DNA of 64,000 bases from Rhizobiales bacterium GAS188 (lineage in GTDB: Bacteria; Pseudomonadota; Alphaproteobacteria; Rhizobiales; Beijerinckiaceae): the NCBI GenBank assembly GCA_900104855.1, contig FNSS01000001.1:1426001-1490000 (forward strand). The letters are read 5' to 3'. Position 1 is the stretch's first letter; every line of letters begins with the position of its first letter. The notes beneath the pieces are model-generated. The model was not told the origin of the DNA. It did not search any database and saw only the letters and a program-made list of their open reading frames with translations. Of the stretch, positions 28,677 to 38,157 are shown one piece after another. A program made the translations under genes and the position numbers.

Positions 28677-29843
28677 TTACCTGAGACGCTCGAGCACGCT
28701 CACATAATTGGCGACCGCGGCGCCGCCCATATTGAAGATGCCGCCGAGCTTGGCATCTTTGACCTGCATGGCGCCAGCCTCTCCGGTGAGCTGCATGGCG
28801 GTGATGACATGCATCGAGACGCCGGTCGCGCCGACCGGATGGCCCTTGGCCTTGAGGCCGCCCGAGACGTTGACCGGCAGCTTGCCGTCCTTATAGGTCC
28901 AGCCTTCCTTGACTGCACGCGCGCCCTGCCCTTCCGGCACCAGCCCCATCGCCTCGTATTCGATGAGCTCGGCGATGGTGAAGCAGTCATGGGTCTCGAC
29001 GAAGGAGAGATCCTCGAGGGTGAGCTTGCCGTTCGAAAGGGCGCGGCGCCAGGCCATCGAGCAGCCTTCGAATTTGAGGATGTCGCGCTTCGACATCGGC
29101 AGGAAATCCTGGGCATGGGCCCGCGCCCTGAAGGCGACGGCGCGCCGCATCGACAGCGCGGTCGCGACATCGGCGATGACGACGGCCGCGGCCCCGTCCG
29201 AGACGAGCGAGCAGTCGGTGCGCTTGAGGGGGCCCGCCACATAGGGATTCTTCTCGCTCTCCGTGCGGCAGAACTCGAAGCCGAGATCCTTGCGCATCTG
29301 CGCATAGGGATTGTCGACGCCGTTCTTGTGGTTCTTGGCGGCGATCAGCGCCAGCGCGTCCGACTGGTCGCCATGGCGCTGGAAATAGCCGCCGGCGATC
29401 TTGCCGAAGACGCCGGAGAAACCGGCAGGCGTGTCGCCATCCTCGGGCAGGTAGGAGGCACGCAGCAGGTTCTCGGCGATCTGCGGGCCGGGCGTCTTGG
29501 TCATCTGCTCGACGCCGACGACCAGCGTCAGCCGCGCCGCTTTGGCCTCGATCGATTTCACGGCCTGATGCACCGCGGCCGAGCCGGTGGCGCAGGCATT
29601 CTCCACCCTTGTGGCCGGCTTGAAGCGGAAATTCTCATCGGCCTGCAGCACCAGCGCGGCGGTGAAGTCCTGGCGGCTGAAGCCGGCGTTGAAATGGCCG
29701 AGATAGATCTCGTCGATGTCAGCGGCCGTGACGCCCGCATGCTCCAGCGCCTCACGCGCCACGCGCGTGATCAGGCTCTCGAGCGTCTCGGATTCGTGCT
29801 TGCCGAATGGCGTGTGCGCCCAACCGACGATGCAAGCTGTCAT
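28677..29843 (-). CDS. Thiolase family protein (SCP-x type)
   Basis: The 388-residue protein is a thiolase-fold enzyme. The nucleophile cysteine is in RVENACATGSAAVHQAVKSI, and later motifs are FVETHDCFTIAELIEYEAMGLV, NVSGGLKAKGHPVGATGVSM and the C-terminal FNMGGAAVANYVSVLER. The HDCF-type active site puts it with the SCP-x/thiolase-like group, which cleave or bind bulky acyl-CoAs, rather than with plain acetoacetyl-CoA thiolases. The start at 29843 is supported by GAGGAG. No beta-oxidation partner is adjacent. Confidence 0.9.
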   Translation of the reverse strand: MTACIVGWAHTPFGKHESETLESLITRVAREALEHAGVTAADIDEIYLGHFNAGFSRQDFTAALVLQADENFRFKPATRVENACATGSAAVHQAVKSIEAKAARLTLVVGVEQMTKTPGPQIAENLLRASYLPEDGDTPAGFSGVFGKIAGGYFQRHGDQSDALALIAAKNHKNGVDNPYAQMRKDLGFEFCRTESEKNPYVAGPLKRTDCSLVSDGAAAVVIADVATALSMRRAVAFRARAHAQDFLPMSKRDILKFEGCSMAWRRALSNGKLTLEDLSFVETHDCFTIAELIEYEAMGLVPEGQGARAVKEGWTYKDGKLPVNVSGGLKAKGHPVGATGVSMHVITAMQLTGEAGAMQVKDAKLGGIFNMGGAAVANYVSVLERLR

Positions 29844-29928
29844 GGCGTGTCTCCTCGACTTGAGAAATATGGGCTTATGCACATATTGCCCATCTCAGGC
29901 GCGAAGGCAACCGCTCTGCAGCGCGGCA

Positions 29929-29970
29929 GCGATGCGTGCAGCGCGCGGAAGCTTTCTCAAACGGCTGGCG
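29929..29970. repeat. Left 42-bp direct repeat flanking parDE
   Basis: This 42-bp stretch (core CGGAAGCTTTCTCAAACGGC) recurs at 30720-30761 with only four mismatches. The two copies bracket the ParD/ParE module, 791 bp apart start to start. Similarity stops at both edges of the unit. Confidence 0.8.
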
Positions 29971-30041
29971 GCACCTTCCCCGGCCCACCTTGGGCCAGCG
30001 CTCCGCCGAACGACGGGCCGTTCCGTCCAAAGCCGCTTTAC

Positions 30042-30060
30042 AATAGGACTTAATCCTATT
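30042..30060 (+). promoter_or_regulatory. Palindromic operator of parDE
   Basis: AATAGGA-CTTAA-TCCTATT is a perfect 7-bp palindrome 31 bp before the parD start. A further AAATAGGA half-site lies at 30076-30083, next to the ribosome-binding site. This fits autorepression by a ribbon-helix-helix antitoxin. Confidence 0.75.
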
Positions 30061-30090
30061 ATTTGCCTGCGAGAAAATAGGAGCGTCGCG

Positions 30091-30363
30091 ATGCGAACAA
30101 CCCAGCAATTCAGCATTACGCTCCCGCTCGACATGGCCGGAATCGTTGAGGGGAAGATCAAATCGGGCGCCTATGCGTCCGTGAGCGAGGTCATGCGCGA
30201 TGGCGTGCGCGCGCTGCTCGAGCGTGACGCCGCGGTCGAACGATGGCTCCGCGACGAGATCATCCCCGGTCATCGAGAGTACTTGGCCGATCCATCGAAG
30301 GGAGTTCCCGCAGAGGCTATCCTTGGCCGCATCAAGGCTCGCCGCGCTCGACCCCAATCATAG
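30091..30363 (+). CDS. ParD-family antitoxin
   Basis: The 90-residue protein has a ribbon-helix-helix N-terminus (QQFSITLPLDMAGIVEGKIK followed by SGAYASVSEVMRDGVRALLE) and an acidic/hydrophobic C-terminal toxin-binding tail. This is the CopG/ParD type II antitoxin layout. The ATG at 30091 follows a good AATAGGAG ribosome-binding site. It precedes the ParE-like gene by nine bases. It is likely to bind the AATAGGA palindrome just upstream. Confidence 0.92.
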   Translation: MRTTQQFSITLPLDMAGIVEGKIKSGAYASVSEVMRDGVRALLERDAAVERWLRDEIIPGHREYLADPSKGVPAEAILGRIKARRARPQS

Positions 30364-30372
30364 CACGACGTA

Positions 30373-30675
30373 GTGCGCATCATTTTTACCCCGCGTGCCG
30401 AACGCCAGATTGACAGCCTGCACGCATACATCACGGAAAAGGCAAGTGAGGGCAGAGCCGATGCCTACATTGCCCGTATCGTGACCTTCTGCAGCGGGCT
30501 CGGGACGTTTCCGTTGCGCGGTCAACAGCGGAACGATCTGTTGTCCGGCCTGCGGATCACGGGATTCGAGCGCCGTGTAACCATCGCGTTTATAGCAACG
30601 AGTGAAGCAGTTCTGATCGAAGGTATTTTTTATGGCGGCCAGGACTTTGAGGGAGTCTTCCAAGACGAGAAGTGA
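30373..30675 (+). CDS. ParE/RelE-superfamily toxin
   Basis: The 100-residue protein starts with GTG and shows the ParE fold signature: MRIIFTPRAERQIDSLHAYI, DAYIARIVTFCSGLGTFPLRGQQRNDLLSGLRITGFERRVTIAF and VLIEGIFYGGQDFEGVF. ParE toxins poison gyrase, whereas RelE members cut mRNA; the F-P-x-R-G and G-x-R segments favour the ParE branch. The pair with the ParD gene is flanked by 42-bp direct repeats, which suggests it moved or was duplicated as a unit. Confidence 0.9.
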   Translation: MRIIFTPRAERQIDSLHAYITEKASEGRADAYIARIVTFCSGLGTFPLRGQQRNDLLSGLRITGFERRVTIAFIATSEAVLIEGIFYGGQDFEGVFQDEK

Positions 30676-30719
30676 GGGCGCGGTCTAGGACGCATCCCGC
30701 GCGCCCCGACCAAAAAAGA

Positions 30720-30761
30720 GCGATGCACGCAGCGCACGGAAGCTTTCTCAAACGGCCGGCG
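30720..30761. repeat. Right 42-bp direct repeat, overlapping alkB 3' end
   Basis: This is the second copy of the 42-bp repeat. Its last 14 bp (30748-30761) are the stop and final codons of alkB, so one copy is part of a gene end. Confidence 0.8.
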
Positions 30762-31374
30762 TTACCCGTCGCATGGTGAGGTTGAAGCGGCCGCCTTCGG
30801 CCAGCAAGGTCGAGGTGCCGGGCAGCACCCGGTCGATGCCGTGGAAGGCGAGCCGCGCCGGCCCGCCGAAGACGAAGGCATCGCCGCTATGCAGCTTGAC
30901 CGAGCGCGTGGGATCGCGGCGCGAGGTGCCGCCGATGCGGAAGTTGGCGCTGTCGCCGAGCGAGAGCGACACGACAGGTGCGGCGAATTCCTCTTCGTCG
31001 CGATCCTGATGCAGGCCAAGGCGCGTGCCGTCGCCGTAATAATTGACGAGGCAGGCTTGCGGCGGAAAGCCGACGCCTGCGAGGTCGCCCCAAGCTGCCA
31101 TCAGGCTGTCGGGCAGATCCGGCCAAGGCGCGCCGGTCTCCGGATGCGTCCTCTGATAGCGATAGCCCTCGATATCCGACACCCAGCCGAGCGGCCCGCA
31201 ATTGGTCATGCGCACCGAGAATTCCTTGCCCGAGCGCGGCATGCGCGGATGATAGAGCGGGGCCGCGGCGATGACGGCTCGAATATCGGCGAGCAGCGCC
31301 TGTTGCGCCGCCCGATCGAGATAGGCCGGGTGATAGACGGCTCCGGGGCCGATCTCGATGACTTGATGCGGCAT
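30748..31374 (-). CDS. alkB: DNA alkylation repair dioxygenase AlkB
   Basis: The 208-residue Fe(II)/2-oxoglutarate dioxygenase removes 1-methyladenine and 3-methylcytosine lesions. Iron ligands are H and D in LGLHQDRDEEEF and the distal His in LAFHGIDRVLPG. The 2-oxoglutarate and base-binding arginines are in GGRFNLTMRRV, the R-x-N-x-T-x-R family motif. YRYQRTHPETGAPWPDLP and NYYGDGTRLG are also typical. It is a single gene with its 3' end inside a direct-repeat unit. Confidence 0.95.
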   Translation of the reverse strand: MPHQVIEIGPGAVYHPAYLDRAAQQALLADIRAVIAAAPLYHPRMPRSGKEFSVRMTNCGPLGWVSDIEGYRYQRTHPETGAPWPDLPDSLMAAWGDLAGVGFPPQACLVNYYGDGTRLGLHQDRDEEEFAAPVVSLSLGDSANFRIGGTSRRDPTRSVKLHSGDAFVFGGPARLAFHGIDRVLPGTSTLLAEGGRFNLTMRRVTPAV

Positions 31375-31489
31375 GCTGAAGGCCCTCGCGCGTGATCTTG
31401 TCGCAAAGATGGTGGCCTTTGCGTATCGGGCTCGCGAGGCATCGTCCCTCCGGTTCAGGACATCGTACGACAGCGCCAGCTTGTCGCGC

Positions 31490-32509
31490 TCAGGCGGCGA
31501 GCTCGCCCATGACCTCGCTTACGAAGAGCTCGACCGAATGCCGCGATGCCTCATAGGGCAGATCGCCGAAGGCGAAGCGGCACAGCAAATAGTTGATCCC
31601 CGCCCGGGCGATCCCGTCCTGCATCTGCTCGCGGACCATCTGCGGCGTGCCGACGAAGGCGAGGCCGGCGCCGACGAAATCCTCGAAGTCGCGCGGCAGG
31701 GCCACATTGGGCGGCCTCGTGCCGTGCTTGTTCCAGAGCAGCATGAAGCTCTCGTACCAGGTCGCATAGGCCGGCCGCCCGAGCGCCATCGCCTCGGCCT
31801 GCGTCTCGGCGATGACGACATGGCGCGCCATGCCCATCAGCGGGATATCGGCGGCCTTGCCGCCAAGCCTTGCCCATTCTTCGCGATAGCGATCGGTGAT
31901 GGCACGAGCCCGCGCCGTCGGAACATTGGTCACGACATTGACACGGTTCTCGGCGAACCAGCGCGCGCCTTCGGGGTTCGAGGTGCCGCACCATAAAGGC
32001 GGGTGCGGTGCCTGCACCGGCCGCATCTCGATCGGCACCTCATCATAGCGGAAATGCTCGCCCCGATAAGTGAGCGAGGGGCCCGACAAGGCCTTCAGGA
32101 TCACGTCGCTCGCCTCGACATAGAGCGATTGCGCCAGCTCCGGCTGGACGCCGTAATAGGCGAGCTCGTGCGGTGAGATGCCCCTGCCGATGCCGAGCTC
32201 GAGGCGGCCGCCGCTCATCTGGTCGAGCATGCAGATCTCTTCGGCGAGCCGCAGCGGATGATAGAGCGACAGCGTGTGCACGAGGGCGCCGAAGCGCAGC
32301 CGCTTCGTCCTTTGGGCGACGGCAGCGAGGAAGACGCTGGGCGAGGGCGCCATGCCGAGCGGCGTCGCATGATGCTCTGCGAGATGATAGGCGTGGAAAC
32401 CGCCGCGATCATAGGCCTCGATGAGCTTCAGCCTCTCCTCATATTGGCGGGTGAGAGATACGGCGCCGCGATCCATGTGATCGAAGACGCCGAACCTCAC
32501 GGACATCAT
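31490..32509 (-). CDS. LLM-class flavin-dependent oxidoreductase
   Basis: The 339-residue luciferase-like monooxygenase shows family segments: [109 protein letters not shown] appears in order near the N-terminus. It should use FMNH2 (or F420H2) with O2; the substrate is unknown. Its ATG overlaps the gpmA stop by four bases, so it is the tail of the peroxiredoxin-dapB-gpmA group. Confidence 0.9.
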   Translation of the reverse strand: MMSVRFGVFDHMDRGAVSLTRQYEERLKLIEAYDRGGFHAYHLAEHHATPLGMAPSPSVFLAAVAQRTKRLRFGALVHTLSLYHPLRLAEEICMLDQMSGGRLELGIGRGISPHELAYYGVQPELAQSLYVEASDVILKALSGPSLTYRGEHFRYDEVPIEMRPVQAPHPPLWCGTSNPEGARWFAENRVNVVTNVPTARARAITDRYREEWARLGGKAADIPLMGMARHVVIAETQAEAMALGRPAYATWYESFMLLWNKHGTRPPNVALPRDFEDFVGAGLAFVGTPQMVREQMQDGIARAGINYLLCRFAFGDLPYEASRHSVELFVSEVMGELAA

Positions 32510-33126
32510 CCCTTCAGCACCTGCTTCTCGCGCACCAGCGTGTCCTCGCCGAGGCGATAGAGGATGGGCTCGCCGGTCGCGAGCTCCATCGAGGGGATGG
32601 TTTTGGGCGTCAGATGGTCGAGCACCATGACGAGAGCGCGCAGCGAGTTGCCATGGGCCGAGACCAGCACGCGCCGTCCGGACATGACGCGCGGCAAGAT
32701 GTACTGGATGTAATAGGGCAGCACGCGCGCCGCCGTATCCTTGAGGCTCTCGCCGCCCGGCGGGGCGATATCGTAGGAGCGGCGCCAGATATGCACCTGC
32801 TCCTCGCCCCAGCGCTTCCTCGCGTCGTCCTTGTTGAGGCCCGAGAGATCGCCATAATCGCGCTCATTCAGTGCCTCGTCCTTGAAGGTCTCGAGATCGG
32901 GCTGGCCGATCCCTTCCAGCATCAAGGTCAAGGTGCGCTGGGCGCGCGACAGGGCCGAGGTGAAGGCGACGTCGAAGGTCAGGCCGAGCTTCTGCAATTG
33001 CGTGCCGGCGGCCTTCGCCTCGGCGACGCCCTGCTCGGTGAGGCCCGGATCCTTCCAGCCGGTGAACAGGTTCTTGAGGTTCCAGTCGCTCTGGCCATGA
33101 CGCACGAGCACGAGTAGGCGGTCCAT
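32506..33126 (-). CDS. gpmA: 2,3-bisphosphoglycerate-dependent phosphoglycerate mutase
   Basis: The 206-residue histidine phosphatase interconverts 2- and 3-phosphoglycerate. The catalytic RHGQSDWN is at the N-terminus, followed by [57 protein letters not shown] and the second catalytic His in [14 protein letters not shown]. The family length in rhizobia is about 206. The start at 33126 has GGAGA upstream. It follows dapB, as commonly seen in Hyphomicrobiales. Confidence 0.96.
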   Translation of the reverse strand: MDRLLVLVRHGQSDWNLKNLFTGWKDPGLTEQGVAEAKAAGTQLQKLGLTFDVAFTSALSRAQRTLTLMLEGIGQPDLETFKDEALNERDYGDLSGLNKDDARKRWGEEQVHIWRRSYDIAPPGGESLKDTAARVLPYYIQYILPRVMSGRRVLVSAHGNSLRALVMVLDHLTPKTIPSMELATGEPILYRLGEDTLVREKQVLKG

Positions 33127-33159
33127 CGGGTCTCCGTCTGTCATTGCGGCGGTCCGGGC

Positions 33160-33972
33160 TCAGCCCGGGAGGCCGAGCACATCCGCCATGGAATAGAGTC
33201 CGGGCTTCCTGCCGCGGCCCCAGAGCGCGGCGCGCAGCGCGCCCGAGGCGAAGAGCGAACGGTCCTCGGCGTGATGCGACAGAGTGAGGCGCTCGCGCGG
33301 GCCGGCGAAGACGACGCTGTGATCGCCCGTCACCGAGCCGCCGCGCAGGGCCGCGAAGCCGATATCGCCCTCGCGCCTTTCTCCGGTCAGGCCGTGGCGG
33401 CCGCTGGCGCTGTGCTCGGCGAGCGCAATGCCCCGCCCTTGCGCGGCCGCTTCGCCGAGCAGCAGCGCCGTGCCGGAGGGCGCATCGACCTTGTGGCGAT
33501 GGTGCATCTCGACGATCTCGATGTCGAATTCGGCTCCGAGCGCCGCCGCCGCCTGCTTGACGAGGCTCGCGAGCAGATTGACGCCGAGGCTCATATTGCC
33601 GGACTGGATCACCACGGCGTGGCGCGCCGCGGCCTTGACCTTGTCCATATCCCCTGGGGAGAGACCGGTCGTGCCGATCACGTGGACGAGCCGCGCCTGG
33701 GCCGCCAAAGTCGCGAAGCCGAGGGTTGCAGGCGGCACCGTGAAGTCGAGGACGCCGTCGGCATTGGCGAAGGCCGCGAGCGCGTCGCTGGTCAGCTTCA
33801 CGCCCGAAGCCTCGCCACCCGCCAAGGCACCCGCATCCTTGCCGATGAGCTCATGCCCCTCGCGCTCGATGGCGCCGGAGAGCACACAGCCTTTGGTCTC
33901 GCGGATGGCGCGGATGAGGGTCTGCCCCATCCGCCCTGCCGCTCCCACGACGACGAGGCGCATATCGGTCAT
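33160..33972 (-). CDS. dapB: 4-hydroxy-tetrahydrodipicolinate reductase
   Basis: The 270-residue NAD(P)H-dependent enzyme makes tetrahydrodipicolinate for lysine and meso-diaminopimelate. The Rossmann fingerprint is [17 protein letters not shown]. The catalytic signature is [26 protein letters not shown], with the HH pair and K. GTTGLSPG and the C-terminal [23 protein letters not shown] are also diagnostic. It lies 6 bp after the peroxiredoxin gene and 33 bp before gpmA. Confidence 0.97.
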   Translation of the reverse strand: MTDMRLVVVGAAGRMGQTLIRAIRETKGCVLSGAIEREGHELIGKDAGALAGGEASGVKLTSDALAAFANADGVLDFTVPPATLGFATLAAQARLVHVIGTTGLSPGDMDKVKAAARHAVVIQSGNMSLGVNLLASLVKQAAAALGAEFDIEIVEMHHRHKVDAPSGTALLLGEAAAQGRGIALAEHSASGRHGLTGERREGDIGFAALRGGSVTGDHSVVFAGPRERLTLSHHAEDRSLFASGALRAALWGRGRKPGLYSMADVLGLPG

Positions 33973-33978
33973 GTCGCG

Positions 33979-34569
33979 TCAGCTCCGCGGATCTTCAGAG
34001 GAAAGGGGATGCGCCGCGAGCCAGGCCAGCACCTCGGCGGCACTCTCGTTCGGCGGGAACACCGGATAATGGACGTGCTCGATGCGCGCCCCCCGCAGGA
34101 TCATGGTCAGGCGCTTGAGAAGCCGCACCCCGTCCACCTCGAAGCTCGGCAGGCGCAGGGCATCGCACAGCTCGAACTTCGCATCACTCAAAACCTCGAA
34201 GGGCAGATGCAGGCGCTCGCTCATCTCGCGCTGATAGTCGCTCGTCTGGGTGCTCAGGCCGAAGACCGCGGCGCCAAGTGCCGCGAGCTCCGCGTGGTGG
34301 TCGCGGAAGCCGCAGGATTGCGGCGTGCAGCCGCGCGCGCCGGGGATCAGGTCCCAGCCATCGGGCAGCGCCTGACCGGGCACCCCCGTCATCGGATAGC
34401 AATAGATCACGGTGCGCGCCGCGGGAAGCGTCGAGAGATCGACCATCCGGCCCGAAGTCGACCTCAGCGAAACAGGCGGCATCGTCATGCCGACGAGATG
34501 GGCTCCCGCGCCGTCATCGACCGGCACCGGCAGCCCCTCCGGCAGCGGAAAGGCAGTCTCGCGCGTCAC
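33979..34569 (-). CDS. Peroxiredoxin (AhpC/TSA-type)
   Basis: The 196-residue thioredoxin-fold protein has VIYCYPMTGVPGQALPDGWDLIPGARGCTPQSCGFRDHHAELAALGAAVFGLSTQTSDYQREM spread over the redox site. The GCTPQSC pair would be peroxidatic and resolving cysteines; the usual PxxxT/S-x-x-C motif is interrupted by an insertion (PGQALPDGWD). It should reduce peroxides with thioredoxin. It heads the minus-strand group with dapB, gpmA and the LLM gene. Confidence 0.85.
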   Translation of the reverse strand: MTRETAFPLPEGLPVPVDDGAGAHLVGMTMPPVSLRSTSGRMVDLSTLPAARTVIYCYPMTGVPGQALPDGWDLIPGARGCTPQSCGFRDHHAELAALGAAVFGLSTQTSDYQREMSERLHLPFEVLSDAKFELCDALRLPSFEVDGVRLLKRLTMILRGARIEHVHYPVFPPNESAAEVLAWLAAHPLSSEDPRS

Positions 34570-34590
34570 CTCGTGTCCCCTTCTGCCCGC

Positions 34591-34629
34591 TCAAGGCTTC
34601 CGTTCAAGGCTTCCGTTCAAGGCTTTCTT
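34591..34629. repeat. Tandem 13-bp repeat at the hmgA 3' end
   Basis: TCAAGGCTTCCGT is present at 34591-34603 and 34604-34616, and a third degenerate unit (TCAAGGCTTTCTT) at 34617-34629. The third unit contains the hmgA stop codon; the other two are extra copies downstream of it. Confidence 0.85.
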
Positions 34630-35969
34630 GGATCGAAGCGTTTCTCCAGGCCCTGCCAGCATTGCGCATAATCTGCATCGAGCACGTCGAGCTCGGCTGC
34701 GTATTTCGTCACGCGCTGGGGAAAGCGGGTCTCGAACATGAAGGCCAGCGTGTTGGTCAGCTTCACGGGCTTCAACTCCATCTCCGAGGCGTGCTCGAAG
34801 GCTTCGGCGTCCGGCCCATGCGGCAGCATGCAATTATGCAGGCTGATGCCACCCGGCACGAAGCCCTGGGGCTTGGCGTCATAGACGCCGTAGATCAGCC
34901 CCATGAACTCCGACATGATGTTCATATGATACCAGGGCGGACGGAAGGTGTTGTCGGCCACCGCCCAACGCTCGGGGAAGATGACGAAATCGACATTGGC
35001 GGTGCCGGGCGTCTCGGAGGGCGCCGTCAGCACCGTGAAGATCGACGGATCGGGATGGTCGAACGAAATGGCCCCGACCGGCGAGAAGCTGCGCAGGTCA
35101 TATTTGTAGGGCGCGTAATTGCCGTGCCAGGCGACGACATCGAGCGGGGAGTGGTCGAGCTCGGTCACGAACAGTTGCCCGCCCCATTTCACATAGAGCT
35201 TGGAGGGCGCATCCTTGTCCTCGAAGGCAGCGACCGGGGCGAGGAAATCGCGCGCATTGGCGAGGCAATTGGCCCCGATCGGCCCGCGTTCCGGCAACAC
35301 GAAGGCGCCGCCGTAATTCTCGCAGACATAGCCGCGCGCTTCGCCGTCGGTGAGCTCGACGCGCAGCTTCACGCCGCGCGGGATGACGACGATCTCGCCG
35401 GGCGCCGCGTCGATGATGCCGAACTCGGTCCAGAAGCGCACCCGCCCCTCTTGCGGCACCACCAGCAGCTCGCCATCGGCGTTGTAGAAATATTCGTCCA
35501 CCATCGAGCGGTTGGCGAGATAGACATGCGCGCCCATCCCGGTGAGCGCTCCAGCATCGCCGCCGGTCGTCATGGTGCGCATGCCCTGCAGGAAATTCTG
35601 CTTCTTCTTCGGAATCGGCTGCGGCCCCCAGCGCAATTGACCGATCGGCATGTCCTGCTCATGGCAGGGCGCGGTGCGCCACATGCCGGCATCGACCTTG
35701 CGGAAGCGGCCCGAATGCTTGACGCTCGGCCGGATGCGGTAGAGCCAGGAGCGCTCATTGGTGGAGCGCGGCGCCGTGAAAGGCGAGCCCGAAAGCTGCT
35801 CGGCATAAAGGCCGTAACGGCATTTCTGGGGCGAATTGCGCCCGACAGGCAGGGCGCCGGGCAGCGCTTCGGTTTCGAAGGAGTTGCCGAAGCCCGACAT
35901 ATAGCCCGGCGTGACCCCGATCTTGTGGCTTGGAGCCAAGAGATCCTTTGGCTTTGGCGCGTAATTCAT
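34617..35969 (-). CDS. hmgA: Homogentisate 1,2-dioxygenase
   Basis: The 450-residue non-heme iron enzyme opens the homogentisate ring in tyrosine and phenylalanine breakdown. Characteristic segments are [48 protein letters not shown], the iron-binding [16 protein letters not shown] and [21 protein letters not shown]. The start at 35969 has an AGGGAGAGG ribosome-binding site; an upstream in-frame extension is unlikely. The next pathway genes (maleylacetoacetate isomerase, fumarylacetoacetase) are not adjacent. Confidence 0.97.
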   Translation of the reverse strand: MNYAPKPKDLLAPSHKIGVTPGYMSGFGNSFETEALPGALPVGRNSPQKCRYGLYAEQLSGSPFTAPRSTNERSWLYRIRPSVKHSGRFRKVDAGMWRTAPCHEQDMPIGQLRWGPQPIPKKKQNFLQGMRTMTTGGDAGALTGMGAHVYLANRSMVDEYFYNADGELLVVPQEGRVRFWTEFGIIDAAPGEIVVIPRGVKLRVELTDGEARGYVCENYGGAFVLPERGPIGANCLANARDFLAPVAAFEDKDAPSKLYVKWGGQLFVTELDHSPLDVVAWHGNYAPYKYDLRSFSPVGAISFDHPDPSIFTVLTAPSETPGTANVDFVIFPERWAVADNTFRPPWYHMNIMSEFMGLIYGVYDAKPQGFVPGGISLHNCMLPHGPDAEAFEHASEMELKPVKLTNTLAFMFETRFPQRVTKYAAELDVLDADYAQCWQGLEKRFDPRKP

Positions 35970-36403
35970 CAGGTCCCTCTCCCTGCCCTCTCCTTGTGCC
36001 GCGCAGGCTCGGAAGGAGCGTTGCGAACAGCCGATCGCGACATTGGCATCGAAACTGCACGGTGTCGTCATGGCAAGAGCCGGCGAGCAGCGCAGCAACA
36101 CCGCGACCGCATGTCTGGTAAACCCGACGCGCCCCGCGTTCAACTGCCGTCATTCGGAGAGGCCTCGCCATGCCGCAGAGGCCCATCGAGGCCTGAGCGA
36201 GACAATCACGATTTTCCAATCGCGGCTTTCCAATCTCGCTTTTTCTGGAAAGACCTGATTAACGCCAAAGCCCAAAATCGGTGTTCGCGGCTTTGACGTG
36301 ACGGCCTCGGCCATGTATCACAAGCAAGAACCGTGCCGATCGACCGCGCGAACTTCGCGACGGTCGCGGCGCACAGATGCATTTGCGTTGTTCAGGCGAA
36401 GCG
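35970..36403. promoter_or_regulatory. Divergent promoter region, hmgA / rpoN
   Basis: These 434 bp separate divergent hmgA and rpoN. The part at about 36200-36290 is AT-richer and has two copies of a TTTCCAATC motif 17 bp apart, a possible operator or promoter feature. No gene is convincing. Confidence 0.45.
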
Positions 36404-38062
36404 ATGGCGTTGTCACATCGGCTCGAAATGCGCCAGGGCCAGTCCCTGGTCATGACGCCGCAGCTCTTGCAAGCGATCAAGCTGCTGCAGCTCTCGAGCC
36501 TCGACCTTGCCGCCTATGTGGAAGCCGAGCTCGAACGCAACCCGCTGCTCGAGCGCGCCGAGGGTGACAGCGATCAAAGCGCCGCCGTGAGCGACGGAGA
36601 AGGACCTGGCGAGAGGTCCGGCGACGCCTCGGATGCGGCGGGCGGAGAGACGGATTGGGCGGCGAGCGAGGGTGCCGGGGCGACGCCGGACGACGCTTCG
36701 GCCTCAGCTCTCGACGGGTCCGGCCTCGATCTTCCGGCCGGTGAATGGAGCGCCGAGAGCGCACCTCCCGACCGTGCCGATATCGAGGAACGCTTCGGCA
36801 GCGATCTCGGCGATGTCTTTCCCGACGAGGCCGCGATGCAGCAGCCGGCCCCTGCGGCGAGCCGGGTCGAGACGCTCGGCCTTTCGAGCGGACCCTCCAC
36901 CTCCTCGAGCAGCGGCACTCATGACGGCGAGGATCACAATCTCGAAGCCTATGTGGCGGCGCCCATATCGCTGCATGATCACCTCGCGACACAGCTCGGT
37001 TTTGCGACCGATGTGCCGGCGGAGCGTCTGATCGGGCGCGAGATCATCGACGGCATCGACGATGCCGGCTATCTGACGCTCGATCTTGCCGAGCTGGCCG
37101 AGCGCCTCGGCGTCGCAGTCGCGCGCGTCGAACAGGTCCTCACCTTGGTGCAACGCTTCGAGCCTTCCGGCGTCGGGGCGCGTTCGCTCGCCGAATGCCT
37201 GTCGCTGCAGCTTGCGGAGCGCAACCGGCTGGATCCGGTCATGCGCATTCTCGTCTCGCGTCTCGATCTCGTCGCCAAGCGCGACGTCGCGGGGCTGTCG
37301 CGTCTTTGCGGCGTCGATGTCGAGGACGTCCTCGACATGATCGCCGAAATCCGCGCCCTCAACCCGAAGCCCGGCCTCGCTTTCGGTGCAGGCGTGGTGC
37401 AGACCGTCGTGCCGGACGTCCAGGTGCGCGCCAGTCCCGACGGAAGCTGGAATGTCGAGCTCAATCCGGCCGCCCTGCCCCGCGTCCTGGTCAACCAGGA
37501 TTACCATGCCAAGGTCACGGCCGGCCCGCTGCGCGACGGCGACAAGGCCTATATCGCCGAGTGCCTGCAGAACGCCAATTGGCTGACGCGCAGCCTGGAG
37601 CAGCGGGCCCGCACCGTGCTGAAGGTGGCAAGCGAGATCGTGCGCCAGCAGGATGCCTTCCTGACGCAAGGCGTCGAGCATCTGCGCCCGCTGAACCTCA
37701 AGACGATCGCCGACGCCATCTCGATGCATGAATCGACGGTATCGCGCGTCACCTCGAACAAATATATCGCGACGCCGCGCGGCATGTTCGAGATGAAGTA
37801 TTTTTTCTCCTCGGCCATCCAGAGCGCCGATGGCGGCGAAGCGCTCTCGGCGCAGGCGGTGCGCTTCAAGATCAAGCAGCTCATCGAGACCGAGGACCCG
37901 GCGGTCGTCCTGTCGGACGACACAATCGTGCAGCGCCTGCGCGATGGCGGCGTCGACATCGCGCGCCGCACCGTCGCCAAATACCGCGAGAGCATGGGCA
38001 TCGCCTCCTCGCTCGAGCGCCGCCGGATGAAGGCCACCCATAGCTTCGCGGTGAGCGCCTGA
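36404..38062 (+). CDS. rpoN: RNA polymerase sigma-54 factor
   Basis: The 552-residue protein has the three sigma-54 regions. Region I is glutamine/leucine-rich (MALSHRLEMRQGQSLVMTPQLLQAIKLLQLSSLDLAAYVEAELERNPLLE). Region II is acidic and Ser/Ala-rich and longer than usual (about residues 60-175). Region III contains the core-binding part, the helix-turn-helix (MHESTVSRVTSNKYI) and the RpoN box ARRTVAKYRE. The start at 36404 begins exactly with the conserved N-terminus. The usual lptB upstream and hpf/ptsN downstream are missing; a dispersed repeat and thioredoxin follow instead. Confidence 0.97.
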   Translation: MALSHRLEMRQGQSLVMTPQLLQAIKLLQLSSLDLAAYVEAELERNPLLERAEGDSDQSAAVSDGEGPGERSGDASDAAGGETDWAASEGAGATPDDASASALDGSGLDLPAGEWSAESAPPDRADIEERFGSDLGDVFPDEAAMQQPAPAASRVETLGLSSGPSTSSSSGTHDGEDHNLEAYVAAPISLHDHLATQLGFATDVPAERLIGREIIDGIDDAGYLTLDLAELAERLGVAVARVEQVLTLVQRFEPSGVGARSLAECLSLQLAERNRLDPVMRILVSRLDLVAKRDVAGLSRLCGVDVEDVLDMIAEIRALNPKPGLAFGAGVVQTVVPDVQVRASPDGSWNVELNPAALPRVLVNQDYHAKVTAGPLRDGDKAYIAECLQNANWLTRSLEQRARTVLKVASEIVRQQDAFLTQGVEHLRPLNLKTIADAISMHESTVSRVTSNKYIATPRGMFEMKYFFSSAIQSADGGEALSAQAVRFKIKQLIETEDPAVVLSDDTIVQRLRDGGVDIARRTVAKYRESMGIASSLERRRMKATHSFAVSA

Positions 38063-38073
38063 CAGGCAGCCCC

Positions 38074-38157
38074 TGGGACCGCGACCGTCTCGGTCGCCCT
38101 TCTTCCCAGGGTGGAGGCCTCGCCGTCTCAAGGGCGGGCGGGACGCCCGCGGTCCCA
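38074..38157. repeat. Dispersed intergenic element, copy B
   Basis: An 84-bp copy with perfect ends (TGGGACCGCG / CGCGGTCCCA) and the same internal blocks as copy A. It begins 12 bp after the rpoN stop and may serve as its terminator. Confidence 0.8.
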
